From NCBI RefSeq assembly GCF_014841615.1, contig NZ_JACYUG010000015.1, positions 1-64,000 of the forward strand: a DNA stretch of 64,000 nt. Reading direction: 5' to 3'. The DNA comes from Sphingomonas sp. CFBP 8760 (GTDB lineage: Bacteria > Pseudomonadota > Alphaproteobacteria > Sphingomonadales > Sphingomonadaceae). Position 1 is the stretch's first letter; each line of letters opens with the position of its first letter. The position numbers were made by a program, and so were the translations under genes. This document shows positions 7,349 through 15,799 of the stretch, piece by piece. The notes under the pieces were generated by a model. It saw only the letters and a program-made list of their open reading frames with translations, searched no databases and had not been told where the DNA came from.

Positions 7349-9531
7349 CGGCGGTGTCGGCGATCGAACTTTGGGGCGGGATCGAATGCACGGTCAATCG
7401 GGTGGGCGACCGTTATACCGATCAGGTCCGCCTGAGCGGCCATCACGATCGGCTCGACGATCTCGACCGGTTCGCCGACCTCGGCGTCAAGGCGTTGCGC
7501 TATCCCGTTCTGTGGGAGCGGACGATGGCCGGTGCGGCTGGAAACCCCGACTGGCATTGGCCGGATGCGCGCCTGGCCCGACTGCGCGCACTGGGGATCA
7601 GGCCCATCGTCGGCCTCGTCCATCACGGCAGCGGCCCGTATCACACCCATCTGCTCGACGACGGTTTCGCGGCAGGCGTGGGGCGCTATGCCGCCATGGC
7701 GGCGGCGCGGTATCCGTGGGTAACGGAATGGACACCGATCAACGAACCGCTGACCACCGCCCGTTTCTCCGCCTTGTACGGGCACTGGTATCCGCACGCC
7801 GCCGACGACCGCTCGTTCTGGACGGCGCTGCTCAATCAGGTCGACGCCACCCGCGCCGCCATGACGGCGATCCGCACGGTCATCCCGGACGCTCGCCTGA
7901 TCCAGACCGACGATCTGGGGCGCACCTATGCGACCCGGCCGCTCATGCCGCAGGCCAGGCACGACAACCAGCGGCGCTGGGCCGGGTGGGACCTGTTGTT
8001 CGGGCATGTCGACCGGCACCATCCCCTGTTTGCGGAGCTCGACCGGATGGGGCTGGGCGCCCGCCTGCGCCGGATCGTCGATGATCCGGGCCCGCCCGAT
8101 ATCATCGGCGTGAATCACTATCTGACCAGCGACCGCTTCCTCGACCACCGGCTCGATCGCTATCCGGACCATCTCCACGGTGGTAACGACCGGCAGGCCT
8201 ATGCCGATACCGAGGCGATCCGCGTGCTCGACCCGCCGCCCGCCGGTCTTGGTGGTGCCTTGCGCGAGGCATGGCAACGCTACCGCACCCCGATCGCGCT
8301 GACCGAGGTCCATAACGGATGCACGCGTGAGGAGCAGTTGCGCTGGGCGGCGGAGGCGTGGGAAACCGCCGCTGCCGTCGCGGCGGAGGGCGTGGATATC
8401 CGGGCGGTCATCGCCTGGTCGTTACTGGGCAGCTGGGGCTGGAACACGCTGCTGACCGGGGACGGCGTGTACGAACCGGGCGTCTACGACGTCGCATCGG
8501 GCCTGCCCCGGCCCACCGCGCTGGCATCGCTATGGCGGGGATTGCCCGATGGCGCGCCGCGTCATCCGGTTGCGGAGGCGCCCGGCTGGTGGCGTCGGTC
8601 CGGACGCCTGATCTACGGGTCGGCTGCGGCACCTTCGCCGAACGGACGGACGGCATCCACCACCCGGCCGCTCCTGATCTGCGGGGGTACCGGGACACTG
8701 GGCCGCGCCTTCGCGGATGCCTGTGTCGCCCGTGGCATCGCGCACCTGTCCGCCGGTCGCGAGACGATCGATCTCGACCGGATCGGCGACCTTGCCGCGA
8801 CGCTCGATGCGATCCGCCCCTGGGGCGTCGTCAATGCCATGGGCTGGGTCCGCGTCGACGAGGCGGAGGCGAACGAAGCCGCCTGTCACCGCGTCAATGC
8901 GGATGGTGCGGGCGCCCTTGCCGAAGCCTGTGCGGACCGGGGGATCGCCTGTCTCAACATCTCAAGCGACCTGGTCTTCGCCGGTGACGGCGACCGTCCG
9001 CTGGTCGAAAGCGATGTGCCTCGCCCGCTTAATGCCTATGGGCGCAGCAAGGTGGCGATGGAGGCACGCTGCGCCGGGCTGGATGGCTCGCTGGTCATAC
9101 GGACCGCCGCCTTCTTCTCCCCCCATGACCCCCATAATTTCGCCGTCGCGGCGCTGGCCGCGCTCGCCGGCGGTCGGCCGTTCGCCGCCGCGCACGATCA
9201 CGTCGTGTCGCCGACGTTCGTGCCATGGCTGGTCAATACCGCGCTCGACCTGCTGATCGACGACGCGGACGGCCTGTGGCATCTGTCGGCGGGCGAGGCG
9301 GTGAGCTGGGCGGACTTCGCGCGCCGCATCGCCATGGCCTGCGGGTACGATCCCGACCTGATCCGGCCGGTCGACGGGGCGACGCTGGGGTGGCGGGCAC
9401 CGCGGCCACGGCATGTCCCCCTCGGCAGCATCAGGCGGCCGCTGGCGCCATCGCTCGATGCACACATCGAACAATTCGCCAGACAGCATCGCATGATGTC
9501 CCGGGCATTCTCATCGGACGGCGTCAGATAA
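7336..9531 (+). CDS. Fusion: GH1-like glycosidase + RmlD-like sugar-nucleotide reductase
   Basis: This 731-residue bifunctional protein has an N-terminal (beta/alpha)8 family-1-like glycosidase module (residues ~10-425). It carries WTPINEP with acid/base Glu137, and LTEVHNG with probable nucleophile Glu324. Residues ~446-725 form an extended SDR module of the dTDP-4-dehydrorhamnose reductase type: GGTGTLG at 450-456, DEAEANEAACHRVNADGAGA, SSDLVFAGDG, and the catalytic YGRSK (Tyr568, Lys572). No signal peptide is visible, so both activities appear cytoplasmic. The start overlaps the previous gene by 13 bases. With the Glf-transferase fusion upstream it suggests a pathway that builds and trims a rare-sugar glycan; substrates are not known from sequence. 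Confidence 0.85.
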   Translation: MESLTAVSAIELWGGIECTVNRVGDRYTDQVRLSGHHDRLDDLDRFADLGVKALRYPVLWERTMAGAAGNPDWHWPDARLARLRALGIRPIVGLVHHGSGPYHTHLLDDGFAAGVGRYAAMAAARYPWVTEWTPINEPLTTARFSALYGHWYPHAADDRSFWTALLNQVDATRAAMTAIRTVIPDARLIQTDDLGRTYATRPLMPQARHDNQRRWAGWDLLFGHVDRHHPLFAELDRMGLGARLRRIVDDPGPPDIIGVNHYLTSDRFLDHRLDRYPDHLHGGNDRQAYADTEAIRVLDPPPAGLGGALREAWQRYRTPIALTEVHNGCTREEQLRWAAEAWETAAAVAAEGVDIRAVIAWSLLGSWGWNTLLTGDGVYEPGVYDVASGLPRPTALASLWRGLPDGAPRHPVAEAPGWWRRSGRLIYGSAAAPSPNGRTASTTRPLLICGGTGTLGRAFADACVARGIAHLSAGRETIDLDRIGDLAATLDAIRPWGVVNAMGWVRVDEAEANEAACHRVNADGAGALAEACADRGIACLNISSDLVFAGDGDRPLVESDVPRPLNAYGRSKVAMEARCAGLDGSLVIRTAAFFSPHDPHNFAVAALAALAGGRPFAAAHDHVVSPTFVPWLVNTALDLLIDDADGLWHLSAGEAVSWADFARRIAMACGYDPDLIRPVDGATLGWRAPRPRHVPLGSIRRPLAPSLDAHIEQFARQHRMMSRAFSSDGVR

Positions 9532-9599
9532 GGGGCTGGTCGCCCTGATGGCGTATGAAGAGCGCTACGCCCATATCCGGCGGACGTGCCCCACCGACG

Positions 9600-10112
9600 T
9601 CAGACCTTCGCGTTGAAGGCCCCCTCCTCGACATACAGCGCGGCATATTGGCGGGTGATCCGTGGCAGCGCGTCGTCGAGCCATTGCGCCATCGATTCCT
9701 CCTCGCGCAGCGATTGCTGCAACGATGTGGCTGCGCTGGCGAAGCCGCCATCCCCGGCCAGCGTGATGATCGATTTGTAGCTGGCGATCTCGAAATGCTC
9801 GAACGCATAATTGGCGAAGCTGTTCTTCAGGATCTCGTCGCCTGCCACGCTGTGGCCCAGCGCGGCCATGCCCCCGGACATGCTCAGCGCCGTATCTTTC
9901 AGGAACGATGCCGACGTGTCGAAACCCGTCAGTATCTCGTCGAGCCGGGCGATCTGGGCATCGGTTTCGTCGCGATGCAGGCGCAGACGGTCTGCCACCT
10001 CGGGATAATGCTCCAGCCGGGCGATCTGCGGCCCGATGATCGCGAGCGCCTGTTTCTCGACGGCATGCAGGTTCACCAGCCCGGTGACGAACAGGTCTTG
10101 CAGCGTTGCCAT
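9600..10112 (-). CDS. DUF892/YciE-type ferritin-like protein
   Basis: This 170-residue all-helical protein begins MATLQDLFVTGLVNLHAVEK and contains the repeated Glu/His-rich helices (HRDETDAQIARLDEIL; NYAFEHFEIASYKSI; REEESMAQWL) of the YciE/YciF ferritin-like family. That family is linked to stress and metal handling, but no activity is proved for it. The frame extends upstream, but the ATG at 10112 has an ideal AGGAGGAAGAATTC leader and is chosen. It converges on the GH1-RmlD gene and lies downstream of a DUF4383 gene, with a nested inverted repeat between them. Confidence 0.85.
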   Translation of the reverse strand: MATLQDLFVTGLVNLHAVEKQALAIIGPQIARLEHYPEVADRLRLHRDETDAQIARLDEILTGFDTSASFLKDTALSMSGGMAALGHSVAGDEILKNSFANYAFEHFEIASYKSIITLAGDGGFASAATSLQQSLREEESMAQWLDDALPRITRQYAALYVEEGAFNAKV

Positions 10113-10147
10113 GAATTCTTCCTCCTGCGATGGCGTGATACTCCGCG

Positions 10148-10210
10148 TCAATAAACCCGCAACGCGAGGATAAGTCGTTGCGATAGCGTCTTATTCGCCC
10201 GGTTTATTGA
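10148..10210. repeat. Nested inverted repeats upstream of the DUF892 gene
   Basis: TCAATAAACC at 10148-10157 and its exact complement GGTTTATTGA at 10201-10210 enclose a second pair, CGCAACG at 10158-10164 and CGTTGCG at 10176-10182. The outer arms are 43 bases apart. The structure sits in the leader region of the DUF892 gene and just after the stop of the DUF4383 gene. It could act as a regulator site or as an RNA structure; which one cannot be told from sequence. Confidence 0.55.
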
Positions 10211-10221
10211 TGCAATCCAGG

Positions 10222-10680
10222 TTAGGTTCGATCCCGGTGGCGGCCGATCGTGCCGTTACGCGGTCGTGCCGCAGGCGTCGGCGCCGTCTCCCGGAGCACG
10301 AACCCGAAATACCCGGCGACGATCGCGAGCAGCGCGTGCAGCCAGATGTCGTTGCCATAGATGGGGACCAGCCCGAACGTCGTGTCGGTGGCGGGGAACA
10401 GCCCCATGATCGTCAGCACCGCATAGATCAGCGCCACCGATCTGGCATAGCCGACCGAGCCGGCAACGCTTCTGGCCGCCAGCACGCCCCACACGCCGAA
10501 TGCCAGATGCACCAGATTATGCAGGACGTTCACCGGGAACAGCCCCAGCGCCAACCGCGACGACCCGGTGACGGCCAGGTCGGGATGGACATGCGCGGGG
10601 GACAGGCCGGGGATGAAGCCGGCGATGCTCGCCAGCAGGAACACGACCCCGAACAACGTTGCGAAATGCCTGATCGACAT
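10222..10680 (-). CDS. DUF4383-type four-helix membrane protein
   Basis: This 152-residue protein has four hydrophobic segments: FATLFGVVFLLASIAGFIPG near the N-terminus, VNVLHNLVHLAFGVWGVLAA, VALIYAVLTIMGLFP and WLHALLAIVAGYFGFVL. That arrangement and the HNLVHL motif match the DUF4383 inner-membrane family of unknown function. The open frame reaches further upstream, but the ATG at 10680 follows a CAGGAGAC ribosome site and starts at the family's usual position. It lies between the DUF892 gene and a tiny Gly/Lys-rich gene, a group that looks stress-related. Confidence 0.8.
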   Translation of the reverse strand: MSIRHFATLFGVVFLLASIAGFIPGLSPAHVHPDLAVTGSSRLALGLFPVNVLHNLVHLAFGVWGVLAARSVAGSVGYARSVALIYAVLTIMGLFPATDTTFGLVPIYGNDIWLHALLAIVAGYFGFVLRETAPTPAARPRNGTIGRHRDRT

Positions 10681-10717
10681 GGCCGTCTCCTGGCGGGTGC
10701 TGATGAAAGGGCGGGGA

Positions 10718-10897
10718 TCAGGCGCCGTTGATCTTCTGCCCGGCATTGTCGCCCTCGTCGGGTGACTTCTTCGTCGCGGTCTTCTTGCCGCCGGCATCCG
10801 ATCCGCCGCCCCGTCCGGTGCCGAGACTGCCGCGCGCACCGTCGCCGCCCTTGGTGGTGATCGCTCCGGGGTTACCGCCCGCGCCTTTCTGTGCCAC
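10718..10897 (-). CDS. Small Gly/Lys-rich protein (59 aa), GTG start
   Basis: A GTG at 10897, preceded by GGAGATCAGAC, opens a 59-codon frame that starts MAQKGAGGNPGAITTKGGDG and ends DNAGQKINGA. It is highly polar, Gly/Lys/Thr-rich, without hydrophobic segments or cysteines, and probably disordered. The KGG-type steps recall stress-induced KGG-repeat proteins, but the resemblance is loose. The codon pattern, good ribosome site and a possible stress promoter upstream support a real gene. The DUF4383 gene follows 37 bases later on the same strand. Confidence 0.6.
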   Translation of the reverse strand: MAQKGAGGNPGAITTKGGDGARGSLGTGRGGGSDAGGKKTATKKSPDEGDNAGQKINGA

Positions 10898-10925
10898 GTC
10901 TGATCTCCATGTCCGATGTGCTGAA

Positions 10926-10951
10926 AACCCGATGTTCGGCTGTAGAGTTCC
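10926..10951 (-). promoter_or_regulatory. Possible EcfG-type general-stress promoter
   Basis: Read on the minus strand this is GGAAC, then 17 bases, then GGTT, located about 30 bases before the GTG of the 59-residue gene. The alphaproteobacterial EcfG consensus is GGAAC-N16/17-CGTT, so the -35 is exact and the -10 has one mismatch. It would drive the small gene and perhaps DUF4383 and DUF892. A match this short can arise by chance. Confidence 0.35.
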
Positions 10952-11001
10952 GAATAAACTCTGATACTTAGATCAATATCCGCGCTGGTTGGGCATGGCC
11001 G

Positions 11002-11283
11002 CTACCGGAAGTTGTCGGCATAGCTTTGCAGCAGCAATTTGCGCGGTGGTTCGTCCTGCACGGTGAAGGTGAAGCCCTGCCGCTCGCAATAATCGATCGC
11101 CGCCTCCCGGGTGGGAAAGCGCATCTGGACATAGGCCTGCGCCTCGCTGCCGCCGGACCAGCCGGTCAGCGGATCGGCGCGGGGCGGCCGGTGCGATGCC
11201 CATTCGACCACCCAGCCGGGGCGCCGACGCTGCAGCACGGGGCTGGCCAGACCGGGGTTCGGGAAGATGCGCGCCGTCGCCAT
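11002..11283 (-). CDS. Complex I NDUFS4-like accessory subunit (ETC complex I subunit)
   Basis: This 93-residue protein begins MATARIFPNPGLASPVLQRR and contains GWVVEW, LTGWSGG and TREAAIDYCERQGFTFTV, the conserved segments of the NDUFS4/18-kDa subunit family that stabilises the NADH dehydrogenase module of respiratory complex I in mitochondria and alphaproteobacteria. The ATG at 11283 is one base after the nuoD stop, so the two are co-transcribed. Homologues start here; an upstream in-frame ATG lies inside nuoD. In alphaproteobacteria the gene is usually apart from the nuo operon, so its pairing with a nuoD is notable. Confidence 0.85.
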   Translation of the reverse strand: MATARIFPNPGLASPVLQRRRPGWVVEWASHRPPRADPLTGWSGGSEAQAYVQMRFPTREAAIDYCERQGFTFTVQDEPPRKLLLQSYADNFR

Positions 11284-11284
11284 C

Positions 11285-12556
11285 TCAGCGGTCCACCTCG
11301 CCGAACACGATGTCGAGCGAGCCGAGGATCGCGGTGACATCGGCCAGCATATGGCCCCGGCTCATGAAATCCATCGCCTGCAAGTGGCTGAAACCGGTCG
11401 GGCGGATCTTGCAGCGATAGGCGCGGTTGCTGCCGTCCGACACGAGGAACACGCCCAGTTCGCCCTTGGGGCTTTCGGTCGCGACATAGACCTCGCCGGC
11501 GGGGACGTGGAGGCCCTCGGTGTACAGCTTGAAGTGATGGATCAGCGCCTCCATCGATCGTTTCATCTCCGCGCGCGCGGGCGGCTTCACCTTCCGGTTA
11601 TCCGTCGCGACGGGGCCGTCCGGCATCTGTTGCAGGCATTGCCGCATGATCCGCGCCGACTGGCGGACCTCCTCGACCCGCACCATGAACCGGTCGTAAC
11701 AGTCGCCCCTCGTACCGACCGGCACATCGAACGCCATCTCGGCATAGACATCATAGGGCTGCGACTTGCGCAGATCCCACGGCACACCCGATCCCCGCAG
11801 CACCGGCCCGGAGAATCCCCAGGCGATCGCGTCCGCCTGCGTCACGACGCCGATCTCGACGTTGCGCTGCTTGAAGATTCGGTTGTCGGCGATCAGCGAT
11901 ACCGCATCCTCGAACAGGCGCGGCAGGCGGGTATCGAGCCAGTCGCCGATATCGGTGAGCAGCTTGAGCGGCACGTCCTGCCGGACACCGCCGGGGCGGA
12001 AATAATTGGCGTGCATCCTTGACCCCGATGCCCGCTCGTAGAAGTTCATCGTGTCTTCGCGCAATTCGAAGAACCACAGGTTCGGCGTCATCGCGCCGAC
12101 ATCCATCACATGGCTGCCCAGATTGAGCAGGTGGTTCATGATCCGTGTCAGTTCCGCGAAGAACACGCGCAGGAACTGCCCTCGCCGGGGTACCTCCAGA
12201 TCGAGCAGCTTTTCGATCGCCAGCACATAGGTGTGCTCCATCGACATCGGCGAGCAGTAATCGAGCCGGTCGAAATAGGGGATGGTCTGGAGATACGGCT
12301 TGGTCTCAATGAATTTTTCGGTGCCGCGGTGGAGGAAGCCGACATGGGGGTCGATCCGCTCGATCACCTCACCGTCCAGTTCCAGCACCAGCCGCAACAC
12401 GCCGTGCGCGGCGGGGTGCTGCGGGCCGAAATTGATCGTGTAGTTCTGGATCGCGGTTTCCACCGCGTCGCCATCCGGCGCGCCGGCAACGTCACCACCG
12501 CGCGGGTCGTTCGCCGGTGTCCGGCCGGTCGGGACGGGCGGGGGCGTTCCAGTCAT
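11285..12556 (-). CDS. nuoD: NADH-quinone oxidoreductase subunit D, stand-alone copy
   Basis: This 423-residue protein is a full-length 49-kDa subunit of complex I, the peripheral-arm subunit that lines the quinone site. It has [18 protein letters not shown], the quinone-site [12 protein letters not shown] segment, the [14 protein letters not shown] loop and the C-terminal [13 protein letters not shown]. His and Tyr residues expected at the quinone head group are present, so it looks functional. The N-terminal ~32 residues are Pro/Gly-rich and variable. None of nuoA-C or nuoE-N flank it; only the NDUFS4-like gene follows. Whether it is the sole or an extra copy cannot be told from this window. 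Confidence 0.9.
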   Translation of the reverse strand: MTGTPPPVPTGRTPANDPRGGDVAGAPDGDAVETAIQNYTINFGPQHPAAHGVLRLVLELDGEVIERIDPHVGFLHRGTEKFIETKPYLQTIPYFDRLDYCSPMSMEHTYVLAIEKLLDLEVPRRGQFLRVFFAELTRIMNHLLNLGSHVMDVGAMTPNLWFFELREDTMNFYERASGSRMHANYFRPGGVRQDVPLKLLTDIGDWLDTRLPRLFEDAVSLIADNRIFKQRNVEIGVVTQADAIAWGFSGPVLRGSGVPWDLRKSQPYDVYAEMAFDVPVGTRGDCYDRFMVRVEEVRQSARIMRQCLQQMPDGPVATDNRKVKPPARAEMKRSMEALIHHFKLYTEGLHVPAGEVYVATESPKGELGVFLVSDGSNRAYRCKIRPTGFSHLQAMDFMSRGHMLADVTAILGSLDIVFGEVDR

Positions 12557-12804
12557 GGCGTTGCCTCTGGCGATTGGCCTCGACCGCCAGGTTACCCTTT
12601 CCGCCAGCCCGGCTTCCTTAACCTGCTTGAACGCTTCGGGGGCGATGGTGCGTATTGCGGGACGATCATGGTAACATAGATGAGGATCAATGCCGTGGCG
12701 GTGTCGGTATTGGCTATACCACTGTATCCACCTGTCTTTCCTGCCCGGTTGAGTCGAGCGTCCGGCTGTCTCGACAAGGCCGGGCCAGACGGAATTCGGG
12801 GTGG

Positions 12805-13743
12805 ATGATGAACCTGTCGGGAAACGGACGGCGCGAACCCGGGCGGACCGTGTCGATGGCGCGCGGCGTCAATCAGGCGATCGTCGGCCCCCGCTTCGAA
12901 CAGAAGTTCGGGCGACGGCCGCTTGCCCCGGACGATCCCGCCGCGACGATCAACGACCTGATCTTCGCTCGGATGATCGAGCCGGACTGGTCGCCGCTGC
13001 ACCGCGCATTTGTCGACAAGATCACCGCCAAGGCGCAGGCGCGACAGCTGTGTCCGGACCTGCGCGTGGCCGAAACCCTGTCGGTCATCCCGGTGGAGAC
13101 GATCCGGTCGGTCGACCATCTGCACGACATGTTGCAGCCGTTCATCGGCACCGCGGCGATCGCCAAGCCCGCCCATGCCAGCGGCGCGCCGGTCTTCCTG
13201 CGCGACGTCACGTCGCCGGCCGACCTGATGGCGCTGCACGACCTGGCCGGGCGCGATTACGCGCTGGTGATGCGCGAAATGCAGTATCGGGGGCTGCCCC
13301 GCCGGATCGTCGTCGAAACATTGGTGCCCGCGCGCGGCGCGGCACCGCCCGACGATTACAAGTTCCACTGCATCCACGGCGAACCGCTGTTGTGTCAGGT
13401 CGATCACGGCCGTTTCGGGGAAGCGTGGAGCAGGTTGTTCCGGGTGCCGGGTTTCGCGCCGATGGACGCGGACGACGGGCTGTCCCCGCCCGATGGCTAC
13501 CGGCTGCCCGATCCCGGTCGGCTCGTCGCGCTGACCGCGGCGGCGCGGGCGCTGGCGGCGCCGTTCGATATGGTGCGTGTCGATCTCTATGACGGGGCGG
13601 ACGGCCTTTATTTCGGGGAGATGACCTTCACGCCGGCCGCGTCGCTGGGCATCGCGCCTTCCGCCGCCGGATGCCACCGCGAAACCCCGACGCACCGTGA
13701 GTACAGCCGCACCCTGATGGCGGCGTTCCGGCGGCGCGGTTGA
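12805..13743 (+). CDS. TupA-like ATP-grasp protein (polysaccharide/polyglutamate-type)
   Basis: The 312-residue protein matches the TupA-like ATP-grasp family: [15 protein letters not shown] is the ATP-binding lysine region, RRIVVETLV and [20 protein letters not shown] form the central ATP-grasp core, and [20 protein letters not shown] ends with the metal-binding [10 protein letters not shown] motif. These proteins are found in cell-surface glycan or peptide-like polymer loci; the substrate is unknown. Two adjacent ATGs (12805, 12808) follow a GGGGTGG ribosome site. An upstream in-frame ATG at 12655 adds non-conserved sequence. It converges on the methyltransferase gene at 13768. Confidence 0.8.
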   Translation: MMNLSGNGRREPGRTVSMARGVNQAIVGPRFEQKFGRRPLAPDDPAATINDLIFARMIEPDWSPLHRAFVDKITAKAQARQLCPDLRVAETLSVIPVETIRSVDHLHDMLQPFIGTAAIAKPAHASGAPVFLRDVTSPADLMALHDLAGRDYALVMREMQYRGLPRRIVVETLVPARGAAPPDDYKFHCIHGEPLLCQVDHGRFGEAWSRLFRVPGFAPMDADDGLSPPDGYRLPDPGRLVALTAAARALAAPFDMVRVDLYDGADGLYFGEMTFTPAASLGIAPSAAGCHRETPTHREYSRTLMAAFRRRG

Positions 13744-13767
13744 CCGGCACCTGTGCGGCGCGGCCCG

Positions 13768-14751
13768 TTACCGGTCCCCGCGCACCACGCAGGCACCGAC
13801 CGCCGCGATCCGCTCGACATCGGCATAGGCGGGGGTCGCCAGTTCCTCGCCGAAGATGTCGGGGTCCAGTTCGTGATACCAGAGGCTGCACCCGGTCCCG
13901 GCCAGCGCCCCCTCCAGATGCGGGCGCAGCACGTCCTCGCCGTCGACGATCGCCACGCCGGTATGCAGGATCAGCCGACCGCCCGGCGCCAGTTTGCCGG
14001 CGCCGGCCACCACCCAGTCGAGCGACAGCCGTGCGCCGTGGAGATCGCCGCCGTCGCGATAGGCGCGGGCGCCGGGATCGATCATGAACGGGGGGTGCGT
14101 CACGATCAGGTCGAACGTTCCCGCCACGTCCGTCGGCGTGGCGGCGTGGACGACATCGGCGTCCAGCCCCGCCCGCGCGGCGTTGATCGCCGCGAGGAAC
14201 AGCGCATCGGTGTTGATATCGGCCAGGGTCAGGCGGGCCTGCCGGTGCGCGATCGCCGCCGTGATCCCGCCGACCCCCGCCCCCGCCGCATAATCGAGGA
14301 TGCGGGCGTCCGGCCCCGGCGGGGCCATGCGGGCAAGGATCAGGTCGGCGAAACGGTAGCTGTCCGGCCCCAGGAACACCGCGTCCCGTGCCGTGGTCGG
14401 ATAGGCGGAATGCAGGAACAGCGCGTCATGCACGCTCGACACCCGCACGCGTGAGACGAAGCGGCCGTCATCCCGTTCGACGATGATCCCCGCCCGGCCC
14501 AGCGACGCGAACAGGGGCGGCGGCAGCTTGCCGGGATCGAACGGCAGGCTCCACCCGAAGATGTCGCGCAGCGATCCCGCCTGCCGCCGGTCCGGCCGCG
14601 CGACGACATGCGCGTGGCTGGCCGGCGTGACGGTCACGAACCGGTAAGCGGCCCGGTCCAGCCGATCGAGCAGGTCGTGAAATGCCGCGGGGTCGATATC
14701 GCGCAGCGGCGACGCGGTATCGATCGGGCGTTCGGCGAGAATCTGTGCCAT
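13768..14751 (-). CDS. Class I SAM-dependent methyltransferase (PrmC-like core)
   Basis: This 327-residue protein has an N-terminal domain of about 150 residues followed by a Rossmann methyltransferase core: ILDYAAGAGVGGITAA is the SAM-binding motif I, ADINTDALFLAAINA the acidic motif II loop, and DLIVTHPPFM the NPPY-type catalytic motif found in N5-glutamine and base-modifying enzymes. A THPPF in place of NPPY suggests a variant target. The N-terminal part contains SRVRVSSVHDALFLHSAYPT. Target unknown. It is followed 19 bases upstream on the same strand by the SDR gene, so the two may be co-transcribed. Confidence 0.75.
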   Translation of the reverse strand: MAQILAERPIDTASPLRDIDPAAFHDLLDRLDRAAYRFVTVTPASHAHVVARPDRRQAGSLRDIFGWSLPFDPGKLPPPLFASLGRAGIIVERDDGRFVSRVRVSSVHDALFLHSAYPTTARDAVFLGPDSYRFADLILARMAPPGPDARILDYAAGAGVGGITAAIAHRQARLTLADINTDALFLAAINAARAGLDADVVHAATPTDVAGTFDLIVTHPPFMIDPGARAYRDGGDLHGARLSLDWVVAGAGKLAPGGRLILHTGVAIVDGEDVLRPHLEGALAGTGCSLWYHELDPDIFGEELATPAYADVERIAAVGACVVRGDR

Positions 14752-14770
14752 CCGTGATGCTCCGGTCCGG

Positions 14771-15637
14771 TCAGATGACGGGCTTGCCGCCGGTCACGGC
14801 GACCGTCGCGCCGGAGACGTAGCTCGCTTCGTCGCTGGCCAGCATGACATAGACGGGGGCCAGTTCGCGCGGCTGGGCGGGACGGCCGATCGGGTAATCC
14901 TTTCCGAACGAGGCAACCTGTTCCGGGGGCATGGTGGAAGGGATCAGCGGGGTCCACACCGGCCCCGGCGCGACGCAGTTCACGCGGATGCCCTGTTCCG
15001 CCAGCAACTGCGCCAGCCCGCCGGTGAAGTTCTGGATCGCCCCCTTGGTGGTCGCATAGGGGAGCAGCGTCTGCTTGGGATTGTCGGCGTTGACCGAGGT
15101 GGTGTTGATGATCGCCCCGCCCGGCGCCATGTGCGGCACCGCCGCCTTCGCCAGAAAGAACATCGCGTGGATGTTGGTGCGGAAGGTCTGCTCCCATTCC
15201 GCGTCCGGTATGTCCGCCAGCGTCTCGAACGTCATCTGGTGCGCGGCGTTGTTGACGAGGATGTCGATTCCCCCGAACGCCGCCACCGCCCGGTCGACGA
15301 TCGCCCGGCAATGATCGGCCGCGCCGATATCGCCGGGCACCAGCACCGCCTTGCGCCCCGCCTGTTCGACCAGCCGGGCGGTCGCCTGCGCATCCTCGTC
15401 CTCGTTCAGGTACGAGATCAGCACGTCCGCGCCTTCGCGGGCAAAGGCGATCGCGACGGCGCGGCCGATGCCGCTGTCGCCGCCGGTGATGATCGCGCGC
15501 TTGCCGGCCAGCCGGCCGGAGCCGCGATAGCTGTCCTCCCCGTGATCGGGTGCCGGGTCCATCTGTGCGGTCGTGCCCGGTACGTCCTGCTGCTGTTCGG
15601 GAAGGGGCGGGGTCGGGTTGTGGATGTCGTCCGTCAT
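14771..15637 (-). CDS. YghA-like SDR oxidoreductase
   Basis: This 288-residue short-chain dehydrogenase has the extended polar N-terminus typical of the YghA group (residues 1-40, Pro/Gln/Asp-rich). It then has ITGGDSGIGRAVAIAFAREG (NAD(P) loop), the DILVNNAAHQ strand, the Ser of INTTSVNA and the catalytic YATTKGA Tyr/Lys pair, with GASYVSGATVAVTGG-like C-terminal sequence. The natural substrate of this group is unknown; general-stress linkage is common among alphaproteobacterial homologues. It probably heads a two-gene unit with the methyltransferase downstream and diverges from the receiver-like gene at 15800. Confidence 0.85.
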   Translation of the reverse strand: MTDDIHNPTPPLPEQQQDVPGTTAQMDPAPDHGEDSYRGSGRLAGKRAIITGGDSGIGRAVAIAFAREGADVLISYLNEDEDAQATARLVEQAGRKAVLVPGDIGAADHCRAIVDRAVAAFGGIDILVNNAAHQMTFETLADIPDAEWEQTFRTNIHAMFFLAKAAVPHMAPGGAIINTTSVNADNPKQTLLPYATTKGAIQNFTGGLAQLLAEQGIRVNCVAPGPVWTPLIPSTMPPEQVASFGKDYPIGRPAQPRELAPVYVMLASDEASYVSGATVAVTGGKPVI

Positions 15638-15799
15638 GACTGCTCCGGAAGAAACAGGGGGAATGAGCCGGGGTGTCCGGCAATAGATGACGGCATATCC
15701 TCCATCGCTGCCGGGATTTCATAACGCACATCAAATCACTGCTGATTATGTCCCTACATAGATCAGAGATTCGGAGAATAATCCGAACGATGATCGTGC

